NCBI GenBank assembly: GCA_029279945.1
Contig: JAJUHK010000003.1
Coordinates: forward strand, 124,001 to 188,000
Direction: 5' to 3'
Length of the DNA stretch: 64,000 bases
From: Pseudidiomarina indica
GTDB lineage: Bacteria; Pseudomonadota; Gammaproteobacteria; Enterobacterales; Alteromonadaceae
The translations under genes were made by a program, and so were the position numbers. Shown one piece after another: positions 9,270 through 21,634 of this stretch. Every line of letters begins with the position of its first letter. Within the stretch, counting starts at the first letter, position 1. Under the pieces are notes generated by a model that was not told the origin of the DNA, ran no database searches, and worked only from the letters and a program-made list of their open reading frames with translations.

Positions 9270-12119
9270 ATGGATAAGACGTATTCCCCCCAAGCAATCG
9301 AGCAAGAACTCTACCAACATTGGGAAACAAAAGGCTATTTTAAACCATCAGGGCAAGGTGATGCCTACTGCATCATGATCCCTCCTCCCAACGTTACAGG
9401 TAGCCTACACATGGGGCATGCCTTCCAACATACCATTATGGATACCCTTATTCGCTACAAGCGTATGGACGGCTTTAATACGCTTTGGCAAGTAGGTACA
9501 GACCACGCGGGGATCGCAACACAAATGGTCGTTGAGCGGCAACTTGCCGCTGCTGGAACAACGCGACAAGAATTGGGTCGGGACGCCTTTATTGAAAAAA
9601 TTTGGGAGTGGAAGGCGCAATCTGGCGGTACTATTACGTCACAAATGCGTCGCTTAGGTGACTCCGTCGACTGGGATCGAGAACGTTTCACCATGGACGA
9701 CGGCCTCTCGAATGCCGTAAAAGAAGTCTTTGTGCGCCTGCACGAAGAAAACTTAATTTATCGCGGCAAACGCCTAGTTAACTGGGATCCAAAACTCCAA
9801 ACGGCTATTTCAGATTTAGAAGTCGAGAATAAAGAGCAGCAGGGGCACATTTGGCATCTCCGTTACCCGCTCGCTGACGGTGTAACTACAGCTGATGGTA
9901 ACTCTTATTTGGTGGTTGCTACCACCCGTCCAGAAACCATGTTAGGCGACGTGGCTGTTGCCGTTCACCCCGACGATCCACGCTACCAATCACTGATTGG
10001 TAAGTTTATCGAACTACCACTCGTAAATCGCCGTATTCCTGTTATTGCGGATGATTATGTCGATCAGGAGTTTGGTACCGGCTGCGTAAAAATTACCCCT
10101 GCCCATGATTTTAATGACTATGAGATTGGTAAGCGTAACCAATTACCCATGATTGCGGTGCTTGATAACCATGCTCATATTTGTTCGATAGCTGGATTGT
10201 ACACGCATAATGGTGAAGCTCTCACTGAGATTGATGGGTTTGACGGCACCTTGCCCGAAGCTTATCACGGGCTTGAGCGCTTTACTGCGCGCCAGCGTAT
10301 TGTTGCCGATTTTGAAGCGCTCGGGTTACTTGATAAGGTCGAGGCCCACGTGAATAAGGTCCCCTATGGCGACCGCGGTGGTGTGCCCATCGAGCCACAT
10401 TTGACAGATCAATGGTATGTACGTGTGGCACCGCTAGCAGCAGTTGCGACTGCGGCAGTTGAGAATGGTGATATTCAATTTGTACCCAAGCAGTACGAGA
10501 ATATGTACTTTGCTTGGATGCGTGATATCCAAGATTGGTGCATCTCACGGCAATTGTGGTGGGGACATCGTATTCCCGCGTGGTATGACGAACAAGGCAA
10601 TGTGTATGTTGGTCGTAGTGAAGAAGAAGTGCGCAGTAAACATAATCTTGGCGATATCCCATTGCGGCAAGATGAAGACGTATTAGACACGTGGTTTTCA
10701 TCCGCGCTATGGACATTTTCTACCTTAGGGTGGCCAGAACAAACGGATGACCTTAAAACCTTCCATCCGACCGATGTGTTAGTCACCGGATTTGACATCA
10801 TCTTCTTCTGGGTTGCCCGGATGATCATGATGACGATGCACTTCCTCAAAGACGAAAATGGCAAACCACAAGTGCCATTCAAGACTGTCTTTGTCACCGG
10901 TCTAATCCGTGATGAGGAAGGTCAAAAAATGTCGAAATCAAAAGGTAACGTCCTTGATCCACTCGATATGATTGACGGCATCTCGCTTCCTGATTTGGTT
11001 GCTAAGCGCACTGCGAATATGATGCAGCCACAACTAGAAGCTAAAATTAAGCAACGCACTGAAAAACAATTCCCTCATGGTATCACTGCCCATGGTACTG
11101 ACGCGCTACGGTTCACCTTGGCGGCACTTGCTTCTACTGGCCGTGATATTAACTGGGATATGAATCGCCTTGAGGGCTATCGGAATTTCTGTAATAAACT
11201 GTGGAATGCGAGTCGTTATGTCATTATGAATACCGAATCTCAAGATTGCGGTACCCATGGTGGCGATTTTGAATTATCACTGGCAGATCAGTGGATTATT
11301 GAACAGTTCAATGACACTGTAAAACAGTTCCGCACTGCGTTAGATAATTATCGCTTCGATCAAGCGGCGAGCATTGCCTACGAATTTACCTGGAACCAGT
11401 TTTGTGATTGGTACTTAGAATTAACCAAGCCTGTATTATTCAAAGGAACTGAGGTGCAGCTACGCGGCACACGACATACCTTGATTACGGTATTAGAACA
11501 GCTGTTACGTTTATTACATCCTCTGCTACCCTTTATTACCGAAGCTATTTGGCAGCGAGTCGCAACATTGGCAGGGTGTACTGGTGATACCATCATGGTT
11601 CAACCCTATCCACAAGTTCAGCCGCAGCAGTTTGCTGCCGCGCGCGACGATATGGAATGGTTAAAACATGTGGTTGTGGCTATCCGTAATATTCGTGGTG
11701 AAATGAATCTATCACCCAGCAAACCGCTCCCGGTGCTGTTTAAAAATACTGATGCTAAAGCACGTCAACGGCTTGAACAAAATGCCAATTTTTTAAGCGC
11801 ATTAGCCAAGCTAGAAAGCATTGCATTTTTAACTGATGAAGACGAGCAACCAGCCAGCGCTACCGCCCTTGTTGGTCGCATGGAAGTTCACATTCCCATG
11901 GCAGGTCTCATCGATACTGCCGCCGAATTGGCTCGTTTGGAAAAAGCGATTGATAAAGCACAGAAGGAGTTTGACCTATTCAATCGTAAGTTAAGTAATG
12001 AAAATTTTGTCAGCAAAGCGCCAGCTGATGTAATCGCTAAAGAACGTGAGAAACTAAGCGCTGCAGAAGAAACGCTGACTCAGTTGAAGTTACAATACAA
12101 CAAGATAGCTGCCCTTTAA
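9270..12119 (+). CDS. valS: Valine--tRNA ligase
   Basis: Class I aminoacyl-tRNA synthetase that charges tRNA-Val and edits misactivated threonine. With the ATG at 9270 the protein has 949 residues, and its start MDKTYSPQ aligns with E. coli MEKTYNPQ; AAGG lies five bases upstream. An in-frame GTG at 9258 would add four residues and is less likely. Motifs: HMGH (47-50), KMSKS (553-557), the CP1 editing domain between them (about 200-340, [10 protein letters not shown]), an anticodon-binding domain, and a C-terminal coiled coil (from about 885). The stop lies in the loop of a terminator-like hairpin. Confidence 0.97.
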   Translation: MDKTYSPQAIEQELYQHWETKGYFKPSGQGDAYCIMIPPPNVTGSLHMGHAFQHTIMDTLIRYKRMDGFNTLWQVGTDHAGIATQMVVERQLAAAGTTRQELGRDAFIEKIWEWKAQSGGTITSQMRRLGDSVDWDRERFTMDDGLSNAVKEVFVRLHEENLIYRGKRLVNWDPKLQTAISDLEVENKEQQGHIWHLRYPLADGVTTADGNSYLVVATTRPETMLGDVAVAVHPDDPRYQSLIGKFIELPLVNRRIPVIADDYVDQEFGTGCVKITPAHDFNDYEIGKRNQLPMIAVLDNHAHICSIAGLYTHNGEALTEIDGFDGTLPEAYHGLERFTARQRIVADFEALGLLDKVEAHVNKVPYGDRGGVPIEPHLTDQWYVRVAPLAAVATAAVENGDIQFVPKQYENMYFAWMRDIQDWCISRQLWWGHRIPAWYDEQGNVYVGRSEEEVRSKHNLGDIPLRQDEDVLDTWFSSALWTFSTLGWPEQTDDLKTFHPTDVLVTGFDIIFFWVARMIMMTMHFLKDENGKPQVPFKTVFVTGLIRDEEGQKMSKSKGNVLDPLDMIDGISLPDLVAKRTANMMQPQLEAKIKQRTEKQFPHGITAHGTDALRFTLAALASTGRDINWDMNRLEGYRNFCNKLWNASRYVIMNTESQDCGTHGGDFELSLADQWIIEQFNDTVKQFRTALDNYRFDQAASIAYEFTWNQFCDWYLELTKPVLFKGTEVQLRGTRHTLITVLEQLLRLLHPLLPFITEAIWQRVATLAGCTGDTIMVQPYPQVQPQQFAAARDDMEWLKHVVVAIRNIRGEMNLSPSKPLPVLFKNTDAKARQRLEQNANFLSALAKLESIAFLTDEDEQPASATALVGRMEVHIPMAGLIDTAAELARLEKAIDKAQKEFDLFNRKLSNENFVSKAPADVIAKEREKLSAAEETLTQLKLQYNKIAAL

Positions 12120-12129
12120 TAGGGCAGCT
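12107..12129. terminator. Hairpin at the valS / rraB convergent junction
   Basis: An eight-base stem AGCTGCCC / GGGCAGCT (12107-12114 with 12122-12129) encloses a seven-base loop that contains the valS stop codon. There is no strong T-run, so efficiency is uncertain. Confidence 0.45.
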
Positions 12130-12137
12130 GATTGGCT

Positions 12138-12494
12138 TTATTCCTCTTCATCGCCGAAGTAAGTGCCCCAACCGTCATAATCTACCCCGACAAGGTCGGC
12201 AATTTGAGTGACTTCGTGAGTTTGTTGCTGCAACAGTTCTGCATCAAGTTTGACTCTGCTGACAGCAACAAATGCGAACAAACGACTGCCATCATCGAGC
12301 TCAAACTCGTCTGCATCATCGACGTGGTAACCCACTTTCACCAGCTCCACCGCGGCTTTTTCTAGTTTCGTAAAGTCAGCGCTACACAGGTGATGTTCTA
12401 TTTGATAAGTATCGTCAGGGTTAGCACCGTCAGCGATAAGTGCATCAACTGTTGCTTTACTTTGTTGGAGTAACTGGAATAAATCATTTGCCAT
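12138..12494 (-). CDS. rraB: Regulator of ribonuclease E activity B
   Basis: Small acidic protein of the RraB family, which binds RNase E and inhibits mRNA decay. The 118 residues match E. coli RraB along the length: DGANPDDTYQIEHHL, FTKLEKAAVELVKVGYHVDD, and the terminal GVDYDGWGTYFGDEEE. It lacks the longer acidic tail of the E. coli protein. The start overlaps the plsC end by 11 bases, so it is probably co-expressed with plsC. Confidence 0.93.
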   Translation of the reverse strand: MANDLFQLLQQSKATVDALIADGANPDDTYQIEHHLCSADFTKLEKAAVELVKVGYHVDDADEFELDDGSRLFAFVAVSRVKLDAELLQQQTHEVTQIADLVGVDYDGWGTYFGDEEE

Positions 12495-13221
12495 GAGATA
12501 CAGCTCCTTGAGCTAACTCGTTATCTAGCGCTGCGATTTTAGTGCGCATGAGTTGGTAACAATGGGCAGTTAATTCACGTACAGAATCACTGGCGTAATC
12601 AGCAATACGCACTGGCTTTAATAGTTCGATGATTACCGTGCCATTATCCCAGCGGTTTAATTTGATCCGTTGATGTAAATTAGACACGCAAATTGGCACA
12701 ATGTCGACTCCCGCTTGTAATGCTGTCCGAAATGCGCCAGTTTTAAATGGCAATAGGCCGCGCCCATAGCTTCGCGTACCTTCTGGAAATAGTAAAATTG
12801 ATATTTTTTGTTTCCGAATTGCTGCAGCCGCCTGCTCAATGGTACCGTGTGCTCGGCCTTTATTATTCCTATCAATCAGAATATTTCCAGCCAACCAATA
12901 CAATTGCCCAAAAAATGGAATCCATTTTAAGCTCTTCTTACCGATGCTCACTGAATTCATCGGCATTGCTCGTGCAAGAGTAAATAAATCGTAGCTGTTC
13001 TGATGATTGGCGATATAAACATATGGCCCACCTTCAGCAATTTCAGGCGGCACTCGAATATCTAATTTCACACCGAGTAAGCGATGCATACGGCCATACC
13101 AATGCGCCGCTATTGGCGTATTATTGGGGTGAAAAGGACGAATGAGGCAGAAGAGTAACAACAATGTACTGCCAACAACAATAAATAACCCTAGCAGTAC
13201 AATTCGAATAACAGCGAGCAT
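12484..13221 (-). CDS. plsC: 1-acyl-sn-glycerol-3-phosphate acyltransferase
   Basis: Inner-membrane enzyme making phosphatidic acid, the second acylation step of phospholipid synthesis. The 245-residue protein has an N-terminal hydrophobic anchor (about 5-28), the catalytic NHQNSYD block (H73, D78) and the substrate motif FPEGTR (145-150). It follows parC by 60 bases, the same parC-plsC order as in E. coli. PlsY, which performs the first acylation, is encoded at 35.9 kb. Confidence 0.95.
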   Translation of the reverse strand: MLAVIRIVLLGLFIVVGSTLLLLFCLIRPFHPNNTPIAAHWYGRMHRLLGVKLDIRVPPEIAEGGPYVYIANHQNSYDLFTLARAMPMNSVSIGKKSLKWIPFFGQLYWLAGNILIDRNNKGRAHGTIEQAAAAIRKQKISILLFPEGTRSYGRGLLPFKTGAFRTALQAGVDIVPICVSNLHQRIKLNRWDNGTVIIELLKPVRIADYASDSVRELTAHCYQLMRTKIAALDNELAQGAVSHGK

Positions 13222-13281
13222 GGTATCTCCTTCTATACAATGCTCGCTATTATAACCCGATTACGTTCAGAAAACGTCTGA

Positions 13282-15522
13282 TCAGTTTTGATTTTCGATC
13301 ATAATTGAGTCAACACGCTGTAATCCACGTGGCAATTTATTACCACGTCGACCACGTTCACCGCGATAATGCTCTAAGTCTGTCGGTTTCAGTGTCAGCT
13401 TCCGCTTTCCTGCTAACAAAGTCACACCAGTGTCCGCAGGCACTACCGCCATAGCGACTACATATTCCTCACGACTACGTGCTCGTAATGCTGGGATACT
13501 GATCATTTTATTCCCTTTACCTTTCGCCAACTCGGGTAAATCTGCAACCGGGAACACCAACATCCGCCCTTCGTTAGACACCACTGCAATTAGGTCACTG
13601 GCCACATCTTGCACTGGACTTGGTGACAGAATTTTTGCGCCAACCGGTAGATTTAAAACTGCCTTACCATTTTTATTGCGACTCACTAAATCAGCAAATT
13701 TACAAATAAAGCCATAACCTGCATCAGACGCTAAGATAAAACGTTGTTCATCTTTAGCCATAAGTACATGGTCAATACTCTCGCCTGCAACCACATTAAA
13801 GCGACCGGTTAACGGCTCACCTTGGGTTCTTGCCGACGGTAAATTGTGAGCTTCACAAGCATAACTGCGTCCTGAACTATCAATGAACACCACTTGCTGG
13901 TTACTACGTCCTTGTGCTTGGGCTAAGTATCCGTCCCCAGATTTGTAGGCTAAGTTAGCGCCATCCACGTCATGACCTTTCGCTGCACGTACCCAACCCT
14001 TACTCGATAGTACGACAGTAACTGGTTCAGCTGGGGTTAAATCACGTTCTGTAAGGGCGCGTGCTTCATCACGCTCTACCAATGGTGAGCGCCGTTCATC
14101 GCCATATTTTTCCGCATCGGCTAGAATTTCTTTACGGAGTAAAGTTTTCATCCGGCGGTCAGAGCCAAGTAACAGCTCGAGTTGCTGCCGTTCTCGGTCA
14201 AGCTCATCCTGTTCAGCTTTAAGTTTAACTTCCTCAAGCTTAGCTAAGTGCCGTAATTTCAATTCTAGAATTGCTTCAGCTTGCGTGTCGGTTAATCCAA
14301 ACCGTTTCATTAATTCAGGTTTAGGTTCGTCCTCGTAGCGAATAATGGCAATCACTTCATCGATATTCAGATACGCAATTAACAACCCTTCAAGGATGTG
14401 TAACCGGGCTAAAATTTTATCTAAACGATGCTGTGTGCGACGGGTCACCGTTTCTTGCCGGAAGGTCAACCACTCTTTCAGAATACTCAGCATCGGTTTG
14501 ACTTGCGGACGTCCATCAAGGCCGAGCATATTCATATTGACGCGATAATTTTTTTCTAAGTCGGTGGTGGCAAACAAATGCTGCATCATTTGTTCAATGT
14601 CCACTCGGTTCGAGCGCGGAACAATGATTAAACGGGTTGGATTTTCATGATCCGACTCGTCGCGCAAGTCACTTACCATAGGTAACTTCTTCGCTTGCAT
14701 TTGGGCAGCGATTTGCTCCAGTACTTTGGCACCCGATGCTTGATGCGGTAAAGCCGTAATGACTACCTCACCATCTTCAAGATAGTATTTAGCGCGCATT
14801 CGAATACTGCCACGACCGGTTTCATAAATTTTCACGATTTCGTCGTGTGGCGTAATAACTTCCGCATCTGTAGGGAAGTCAGGACCACGTAAATGTTCCA
14901 TCACTTCCCCAAGTGTCGCCTGCGGTTGCTCCAACAATAATGCACAGGCTTGCGCAACTTCACGCGCATTATGGGGTGGGATGTCAGTAGCCATCCCTAC
15001 TGCAATACCAGTCACACCATTTAACAAAATATGCGGGAGCCGTGCAGGTAAAATCCGTGGTTCTTTTAGTGTTCCGTCAAAGTTTGGAGTCCAGTCGACC
15101 GTACCCTGCCCCAATTCGCTCAGTAGTACTTCACTAAACCGCGACAATCGAGCTTCGGTATAGCGCATCGCGGCAAAGGATTTCGGATCATCAGCTGACC
15201 CCCAGTTCCCTTGCCCATCTACTAAGGGATAGCGGTATGAGAATGGCTGCGCCATCAGCACCATAGCTTCGTAGCAAGCACTATCACCATGAGGGTGGAA
15301 TTTACCGAGCACGTCACCGACCGTCCGTGCTGATTTCTTATATTTTGCTAACGCCGATAATCCCAGCTCTGACATGGCGTAAATAATACGCCGTTGTACA
15401 GGTTTTAAACCATCGCCGATATGGGGCAATGCACGGTCCATGATGACGTACATGGAGTAGTTCAGGTACGCCTCTTCGGTAAATTTGCGTAACGGAATTT
15501 GCTCTAACGCGTCCATTGACAT
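13282..15522 (-). CDS. parC: DNA topoisomerase IV subunit A
   Basis: DNA-cleaving subunit of topoisomerase IV, which decatenates sister chromosomes. The 746-residue protein has the winged-helix/tower breakage-reunion region (about 1-490), with the active-site tyrosine in [11 protein letters not shown] (Y121) and the quinolone pocket [10 protein letters not shown] carrying the sensitive-type Ser81 and Glu85. The C-terminal beta-pinwheel follows. AGGAG lies ten bases before the ATG; an alternative ATG is two codons downstream. It starts 14 bases after parE ends. Confidence 0.97.
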   Translation of the reverse strand: MSMDALEQIPLRKFTEEAYLNYSMYVIMDRALPHIGDGLKPVQRRIIYAMSELGLSALAKYKKSARTVGDVLGKFHPHGDSACYEAMVLMAQPFSYRYPLVDGQGNWGSADDPKSFAAMRYTEARLSRFSEVLLSELGQGTVDWTPNFDGTLKEPRILPARLPHILLNGVTGIAVGMATDIPPHNAREVAQACALLLEQPQATLGEVMEHLRGPDFPTDAEVITPHDEIVKIYETGRGSIRMRAKYYLEDGEVVITALPHQASGAKVLEQIAAQMQAKKLPMVSDLRDESDHENPTRLIIVPRSNRVDIEQMMQHLFATTDLEKNYRVNMNMLGLDGRPQVKPMLSILKEWLTFRQETVTRRTQHRLDKILARLHILEGLLIAYLNIDEVIAIIRYEDEPKPELMKRFGLTDTQAEAILELKLRHLAKLEEVKLKAEQDELDRERQQLELLLGSDRRMKTLLRKEILADAEKYGDERRSPLVERDEARALTERDLTPAEPVTVVLSSKGWVRAAKGHDVDGANLAYKSGDGYLAQAQGRSNQQVVFIDSSGRSYACEAHNLPSARTQGEPLTGRFNVVAGESIDHVLMAKDEQRFILASDAGYGFICKFADLVSRNKNGKAVLNLPVGAKILSPSPVQDVASDLIAVVSNEGRMLVFPVADLPELAKGKGNKMISIPALRARSREEYVVAMAVVPADTGVTLLAGKRKLTLKPTDLEHYRGERGRRGNKLPRGLQRVDSIMIENQN

Positions 15523-15536
15523 AAATTGGGTTCTCC

Positions 15537-18067
<2,531 letters not shown>

Positions 18068-18508
18068 CTATGCCTCCTGTAAGCCGTGCGTTCGAATTAA
18101 TTGAATCCAGTCCCGTAAGAACTGATTGACCTGTTGCTTCTCGTTAGCCTGAAACATACTGGGGTTCGGAATGTCATAGCGCGCTCGCAACTGCGCTACA
18201 CCTTGACAACTAATCACTTCCGCTAACCGCACATCATGATACAAGCGTACCTCGAGCTGTGTTGCGCGTAACCCAGGCAACGACTTCGTAAATGCCTGCT
18301 GCGCGATACGAATGTCAGTAGTAAATGGTGCCTGCTGAATAACGGTCACTGTAAAACACAATTGTCTGCCAATTTTCACCACAAACGACTGACGCGCTTC
18401 TAGATCTGCCAACCACGGCTGTAACCCAACATAGTTTGATGCTGCCAGTCGTTGGAGTGCGGCTAAATCAAACTGATAGCGCTTACGAGTCAAATTAGTT
18501 GTCATCAT
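18068..18508 (-). CDS. yqiB: DUF1249 family protein (YqiB-like)
   Basis: A 146-residue soluble protein of the DUF1249 family; the function is unknown. The family pattern is visible in the N-terminal ALQRLAASNYVGLQPWL, the central YHDVRLAEVISCQG and the C-terminal QVNQFLRDWIQL. There is no membrane segment and no catalytic motif I can name. It overlaps the nudF stop by four bases and runs straight into yqiA, so the three genes form one unit. Confidence 0.9.
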   Translation of the reverse strand: MMTTNLTRKRYQFDLAALQRLAASNYVGLQPWLADLEARQSFVVKIGRQLCFTVTVIQQAPFTTDIRIAQQAFTKSLPGLRATQLEVRLYHDVRLAEVISCQGVAQLRARYDIPNPSMFQANEKQQVNQFLRDWIQLIRTHGLQEA

Positions 18509-19107
18509 GGTTGAAATCGGTGCTTATGGAGTTGTAGCCATTGTAACCCAATGACAGTCGCTGCATTATTAATTTTTCCATCGTCGAGTAGCTGCACGAC
18601 ATCAGCAAAGGGTAACACATGCACGCGAATGTCTTCATGTTCACTGGCTAATCCACCATGTGTTGCGGCAGTATCACTATCGACAAGAGCAATAAAAATT
18701 GTGATACGTTCTGTACAACCGCCCGGAGTGGATAAATAGGTTAATGCATAGTGCAACTGGGTTGTCGTGAGTCCAGCTTCTTCAGCTAACTCTCGATGAG
18801 CGACCTGCTCCGCCGATTCATTAACACTATCGTACATCCCTGCCACGAACTCAAGTAACCACGGCGATTGCTCAGCACCAACAGCACCAATTCGAAATTG
18901 TTCTAATACGACTAAAGTATCTTTGCTCGGGTCATAAGGTACCACCACCACAGCATGGCCACGGTCCATGACTTCCCGCTCAAATACGGGTGACCAACCA
19001 CCGGCGAAAAGCCGATGTTGCAAGGTTACTTTGTAGACGGATAAAAAACCGTCACGAAGTGGCGTGTTTTCAATAATTTTGACATCTTCTTGATGATATT
19101 TTTGCAC
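18505..19107 (-). CDS. nudF: ADP-ribose pyrophosphatase (Nudix hydrolase)
   Basis: Splits ADP-ribose to AMP and ribose-5-phosphate. The 200-residue protein has the ADPRase layout with LLEFVAGMYD leading into the Nudix helix REAxEEAG-type signature, here HRELAEEAGL, and the downstream YLSTPGGCTERITIF loop typical of the family. One oddity: between the Nudix-box Gly and the first Glu there are six residues rather than the canonical five. The start is GTG with AAAGG six bases upstream. It is divergent from tolC, as in E. coli. Confidence 0.94.
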   Translation of the reverse strand: MQKYHQEDVKIIENTPLRDGFLSVYKVTLQHRLFAGGWSPVFEREVMDRGHAVVVVPYDPSKDTLVVLEQFRIGAVGAEQSPWLLEFVAGMYDSVNESAEQVAHRELAEEAGLTTTQLHYALTYLSTPGGCTERITIFIALVDSDTAATHGGLASEHEDIRVHVLPFADVVQLLDDGKINNAATVIGLQWLQLHKHRFQP

Positions 19108-19350
19108 AGTAAACCTTTACTCGTTATTTAACGACTGATGTATTCGTTTGACCGCGAATAGCATCGTGAATGATTGTAATCTACAGTGGCTTTAGCACAT
19201 AATTAGTTACACTTGAAGCGATTTTGTTGCAACTAACGTCATGCATTTGGCGCAATTAAAAAGTAAACTGGTAAACATTCACGAGTGTATGTAAAATAGC
19301 AGCCATATTTTGGCAAGATGATGCTTTCAAATAATTAGGACACCCTATCC

Positions 19351-20712
19351 ATGAAAAAGCACGTACTATCCGTATTAGTAGGCCTAACCCTTAGCGCAAC
19401 TACCAGCGTGGCCTATGCCGATGACTTAGCACAAGTGTTCCAACTTGCTTTGCAAAATGATCCAACTTTACAACAAGTCGATGCACAACGCCGTGCTGCT
19501 CAAAAGGGAATCGATATTTCAAAAGCTGCGTTTTGGCCACAGGTCGACTTTACCGCTGGCTATTCACGGAGCGAATCTGAAAGTGCCACTTATGATTCCG
19601 TAGCACAGAGTTTTATCGTGCTCGACAGTGAAAACCGTGGTTGGAACGCAGGTCTGAACTTGAGCCAAACAATTTTCAATATGAATGTTTGGGACCGTGC
19701 TAAGCTTAGCGAAAAACAAGCATACCAAGCTGAAGTCAATTATTTAAGTACTCGCCAGCAACTGATGCTGCGTGTGGTTAACGCGTACTTTACGGTACTG
19801 GAACGTCAAGATGACTTGGCCTTTGCAACCGCTGAGAAAAACGCCATCGAGCGCCAGCTCGAGCAAACGAAACAACGTTTTTCCGTGGGTCTAACCGCAA
19901 TCACTGACGTTCATGAAGCGCAAGCACAATATGATACTTCAGTTGCTGCAGAAATTCAGGCGCGTAACGCTGTTGAAATTGCACAAGAATCACTGCGTGA
20001 AATCACTGGGCGCTACCATGAAAGTTTGGCTCGTTTAGATACCAACTCATTTGCACCTGAATCACCAGCTCCTGCTGACGCAACGCAATGGGTAAAAATG
20101 GCAGAAGATAAAAACCTGCAACTCATTGTGCAACGCGTTGCGGTTGAAATTGCGGAGCATCAAATTGACTTAGCACGCAATGGTCACTTACCAACGGTAT
20201 CCTTGTCTGGTAATTACGCAACGCGTGATACCACTACAACAGCACGTGGCAACAAGATTGATATGCCACGCATGGATTCAAATTCGATTGGCCTTAACCT
20301 GAACGTACCAATTTTCTCTGGTTTCCGTACTTCCGCTGAAGTAGATCAAGCCCGCGAAAATTATGTTGCGTCAAGCCAAGAATTAGAAGGTGTGCGTCGT
20401 AGCATTGAACGTCAGGTTCGTAATGCTTACTACGATGTCGTTGCATCACAAGCGAGTATTCGCGCTTTTGAACAAGCCGTTATCTCAGCCGAAAGTGCGT
20501 TGAAAGCAACCCAAACTGGATTTGAAGTAGGTACTCGTACCATCGTTGACGTGCTTGATAGTACTCGTAACCTCTACAATGCGCGCCGTAATTTGTCGAA
20601 AGCACGCTATGGTTACATTCGTCAATACCTCACACTGAAACAAGCTTCAGGACAAATTAGTGAGCAAGATCTTATCGCTATTAATGCAAACTTGATTGAT
20701 GAACGTAATTGA
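19351..20712 (+). CDS. tolC: Outer-membrane efflux channel TolC
   Basis: Outer-membrane exit duct for tripartite drug efflux pumps and type I secretion. The 453-residue precursor has a signal peptide (about 1-23, ending VAYA before DDLAQ), two repeated outer-membrane efflux halves with FQLALQNDPTL at the N-terminus and long coiled-coil segments, and the second-half motifs LNVPIFSGFRT and GFEVGTRTIVDVLD. AGGA lies ten bases before the ATG. A 243-base intergenic region separates it from nudF and should contain both promoters. The last 14 bases overlap lpxL. Confidence 0.96.
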   Translation: MKKHVLSVLVGLTLSATTSVAYADDLAQVFQLALQNDPTLQQVDAQRRAAQKGIDISKAAFWPQVDFTAGYSRSESESATYDSVAQSFIVLDSENRGWNAGLNLSQTIFNMNVWDRAKLSEKQAYQAEVNYLSTRQQLMLRVVNAYFTVLERQDDLAFATAEKNAIERQLEQTKQRFSVGLTAITDVHEAQAQYDTSVAAEIQARNAVEIAQESLREITGRYHESLARLDTNSFAPESPAPADATQWVKMAEDKNLQLIVQRVAVEIAEHQIDLARNGHLPTVSLSGNYATRDTTTTARGNKIDMPRMDSNSIGLNLNVPIFSGFRTSAEVDQARENYVASSQELEGVRRSIERQVRNAYYDVVASQASIRAFEQAVISAESALKATQTGFEVGTRTIVDVLDSTRNLYNARRNLSKARYGYIRQYLTLKQASGQISEQDLIAINANLIDERN

Positions 20713-21634
20713 AAAACCACGCTTTGAGCTACGTTTTCTCCTACCAAAATATTGGTTAACGTGGCTCAGCGTCGGCATTCTATACACGATCTCTTGGCTG
20801 CCATATAGCTGGCAACTGGGAATGGGGCGTGTATTAGGTCGCCTGTTCTATCGTTTTGTACCACGCCGCGCTCACATTGCGCGGCGTAATCTTGAACTGT
20901 GCTTTCCTGATAAGTCTGCCGACGAAATTGAAGAGCTCGTCAAAAAAAATCTCGAAAATACCGGAATTGCTTTTTTTGAAACTGGTATGGCATGGTGGTG
21001 GCCTGATTGGCGCATCCGCCGTAAGTTACACGTATCTGGCGTAGAACATCTAAAAGCAGCACAGCGTGATGGTAAAGGGGTGTTGTTGCTGTTGTTCCAC
21101 TTTTTAAGTTTGGAAGTGCACGCGCGCTTACATGGCTTTGTACAACCTGCGGTTGGGCTTTATCGTCCACATAACAATGCGGTGATGGAGTTTTTGCAAA
21201 CCCGCGGCCGGGGTCGATCGAATAAATATTTAATTCCACGCACCGACGTACGAAGCATGTTGGAGGCGTTGAACCGTGGTGAGATTGCTGGCTATTTACC
21301 CGATCAAGATTATGGCCGCAAACGTACCGTATTCGCACCATTATTCGCAGTAGAACATGCCAGCACCACCACTGGTACATTATTATTTGCGAGTAATGCG
21401 AACTGTTCCGTCGTGCCTGTCACCTGCTTCCGCCGAGATGATGGACGCGGCTATGATATGACCTTTTACCCAGCCTTCGACAATTTCCCAACGGGTGACG
21501 ATGTTGCTGATGTAACTCGGATAAATCGTATGATCGAGTTCGCAATACAACAAAAACCCGATCAATACATGTGGATTCACCGACGCTTTAAAACGCGTCC
21601 GAACCAAGACGATCCGGATTTATACCAGTCTTAA
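20699..21634 (+). CDS. lpxL: Lipid A biosynthesis lauroyl acyltransferase
   Basis: HtrB/MsbB-type inner-membrane acyltransferase that adds a secondary acyl chain to Kdo-lipid A. The 311-residue protein matches E. coli LpxL throughout, with LLPKYWLTWL and an N-terminal anchor (about 17-35), RRNLELCFPDKS, the catalytic HFLSLE block (H134, E139) and the terminal QYMWIHRRFKTRP. The ATG at 20699 lies inside the tolC end; a TTG one codon earlier is possible. No convincing ribosome site is seen, so translation may depend on tolC. It converges with the glnE fusion, both stops using one TTAA. Confidence 0.94.
   Translation: MNVIEKPRFELRFLLPKYWLTWLSVGILYTISWLPYSWQLGMGRVLGRLFYRFVPRRAHIARRNLELCFPDKSADEIEELVKKNLENTGIAFFETGMAWWWPDWRIRRKLHVSGVEHLKAAQRDGKGVLLLLFHFLSLEVHARLHGFVQPAVGLYRPHNNAVMEFLQTRGRGRSNKYLIPRTDVRSMLEALNRGEIAGYLPDQDYGRKRTVFAPLFAVEHASTTTGTLLFASNANCSVVPVTCFRRDDGRGYDMTFYPAFDNFPTGDDVADVTRINRMIEFAIQQKPDQYMWIHRRFKTRPNQDDPDLYQS

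Noticed and set aside
10282-10897. Long antisense open frames inside valS
   Set aside because: They overlap a highly conserved sense gene, have no recognisable family features and no ribosome sites.
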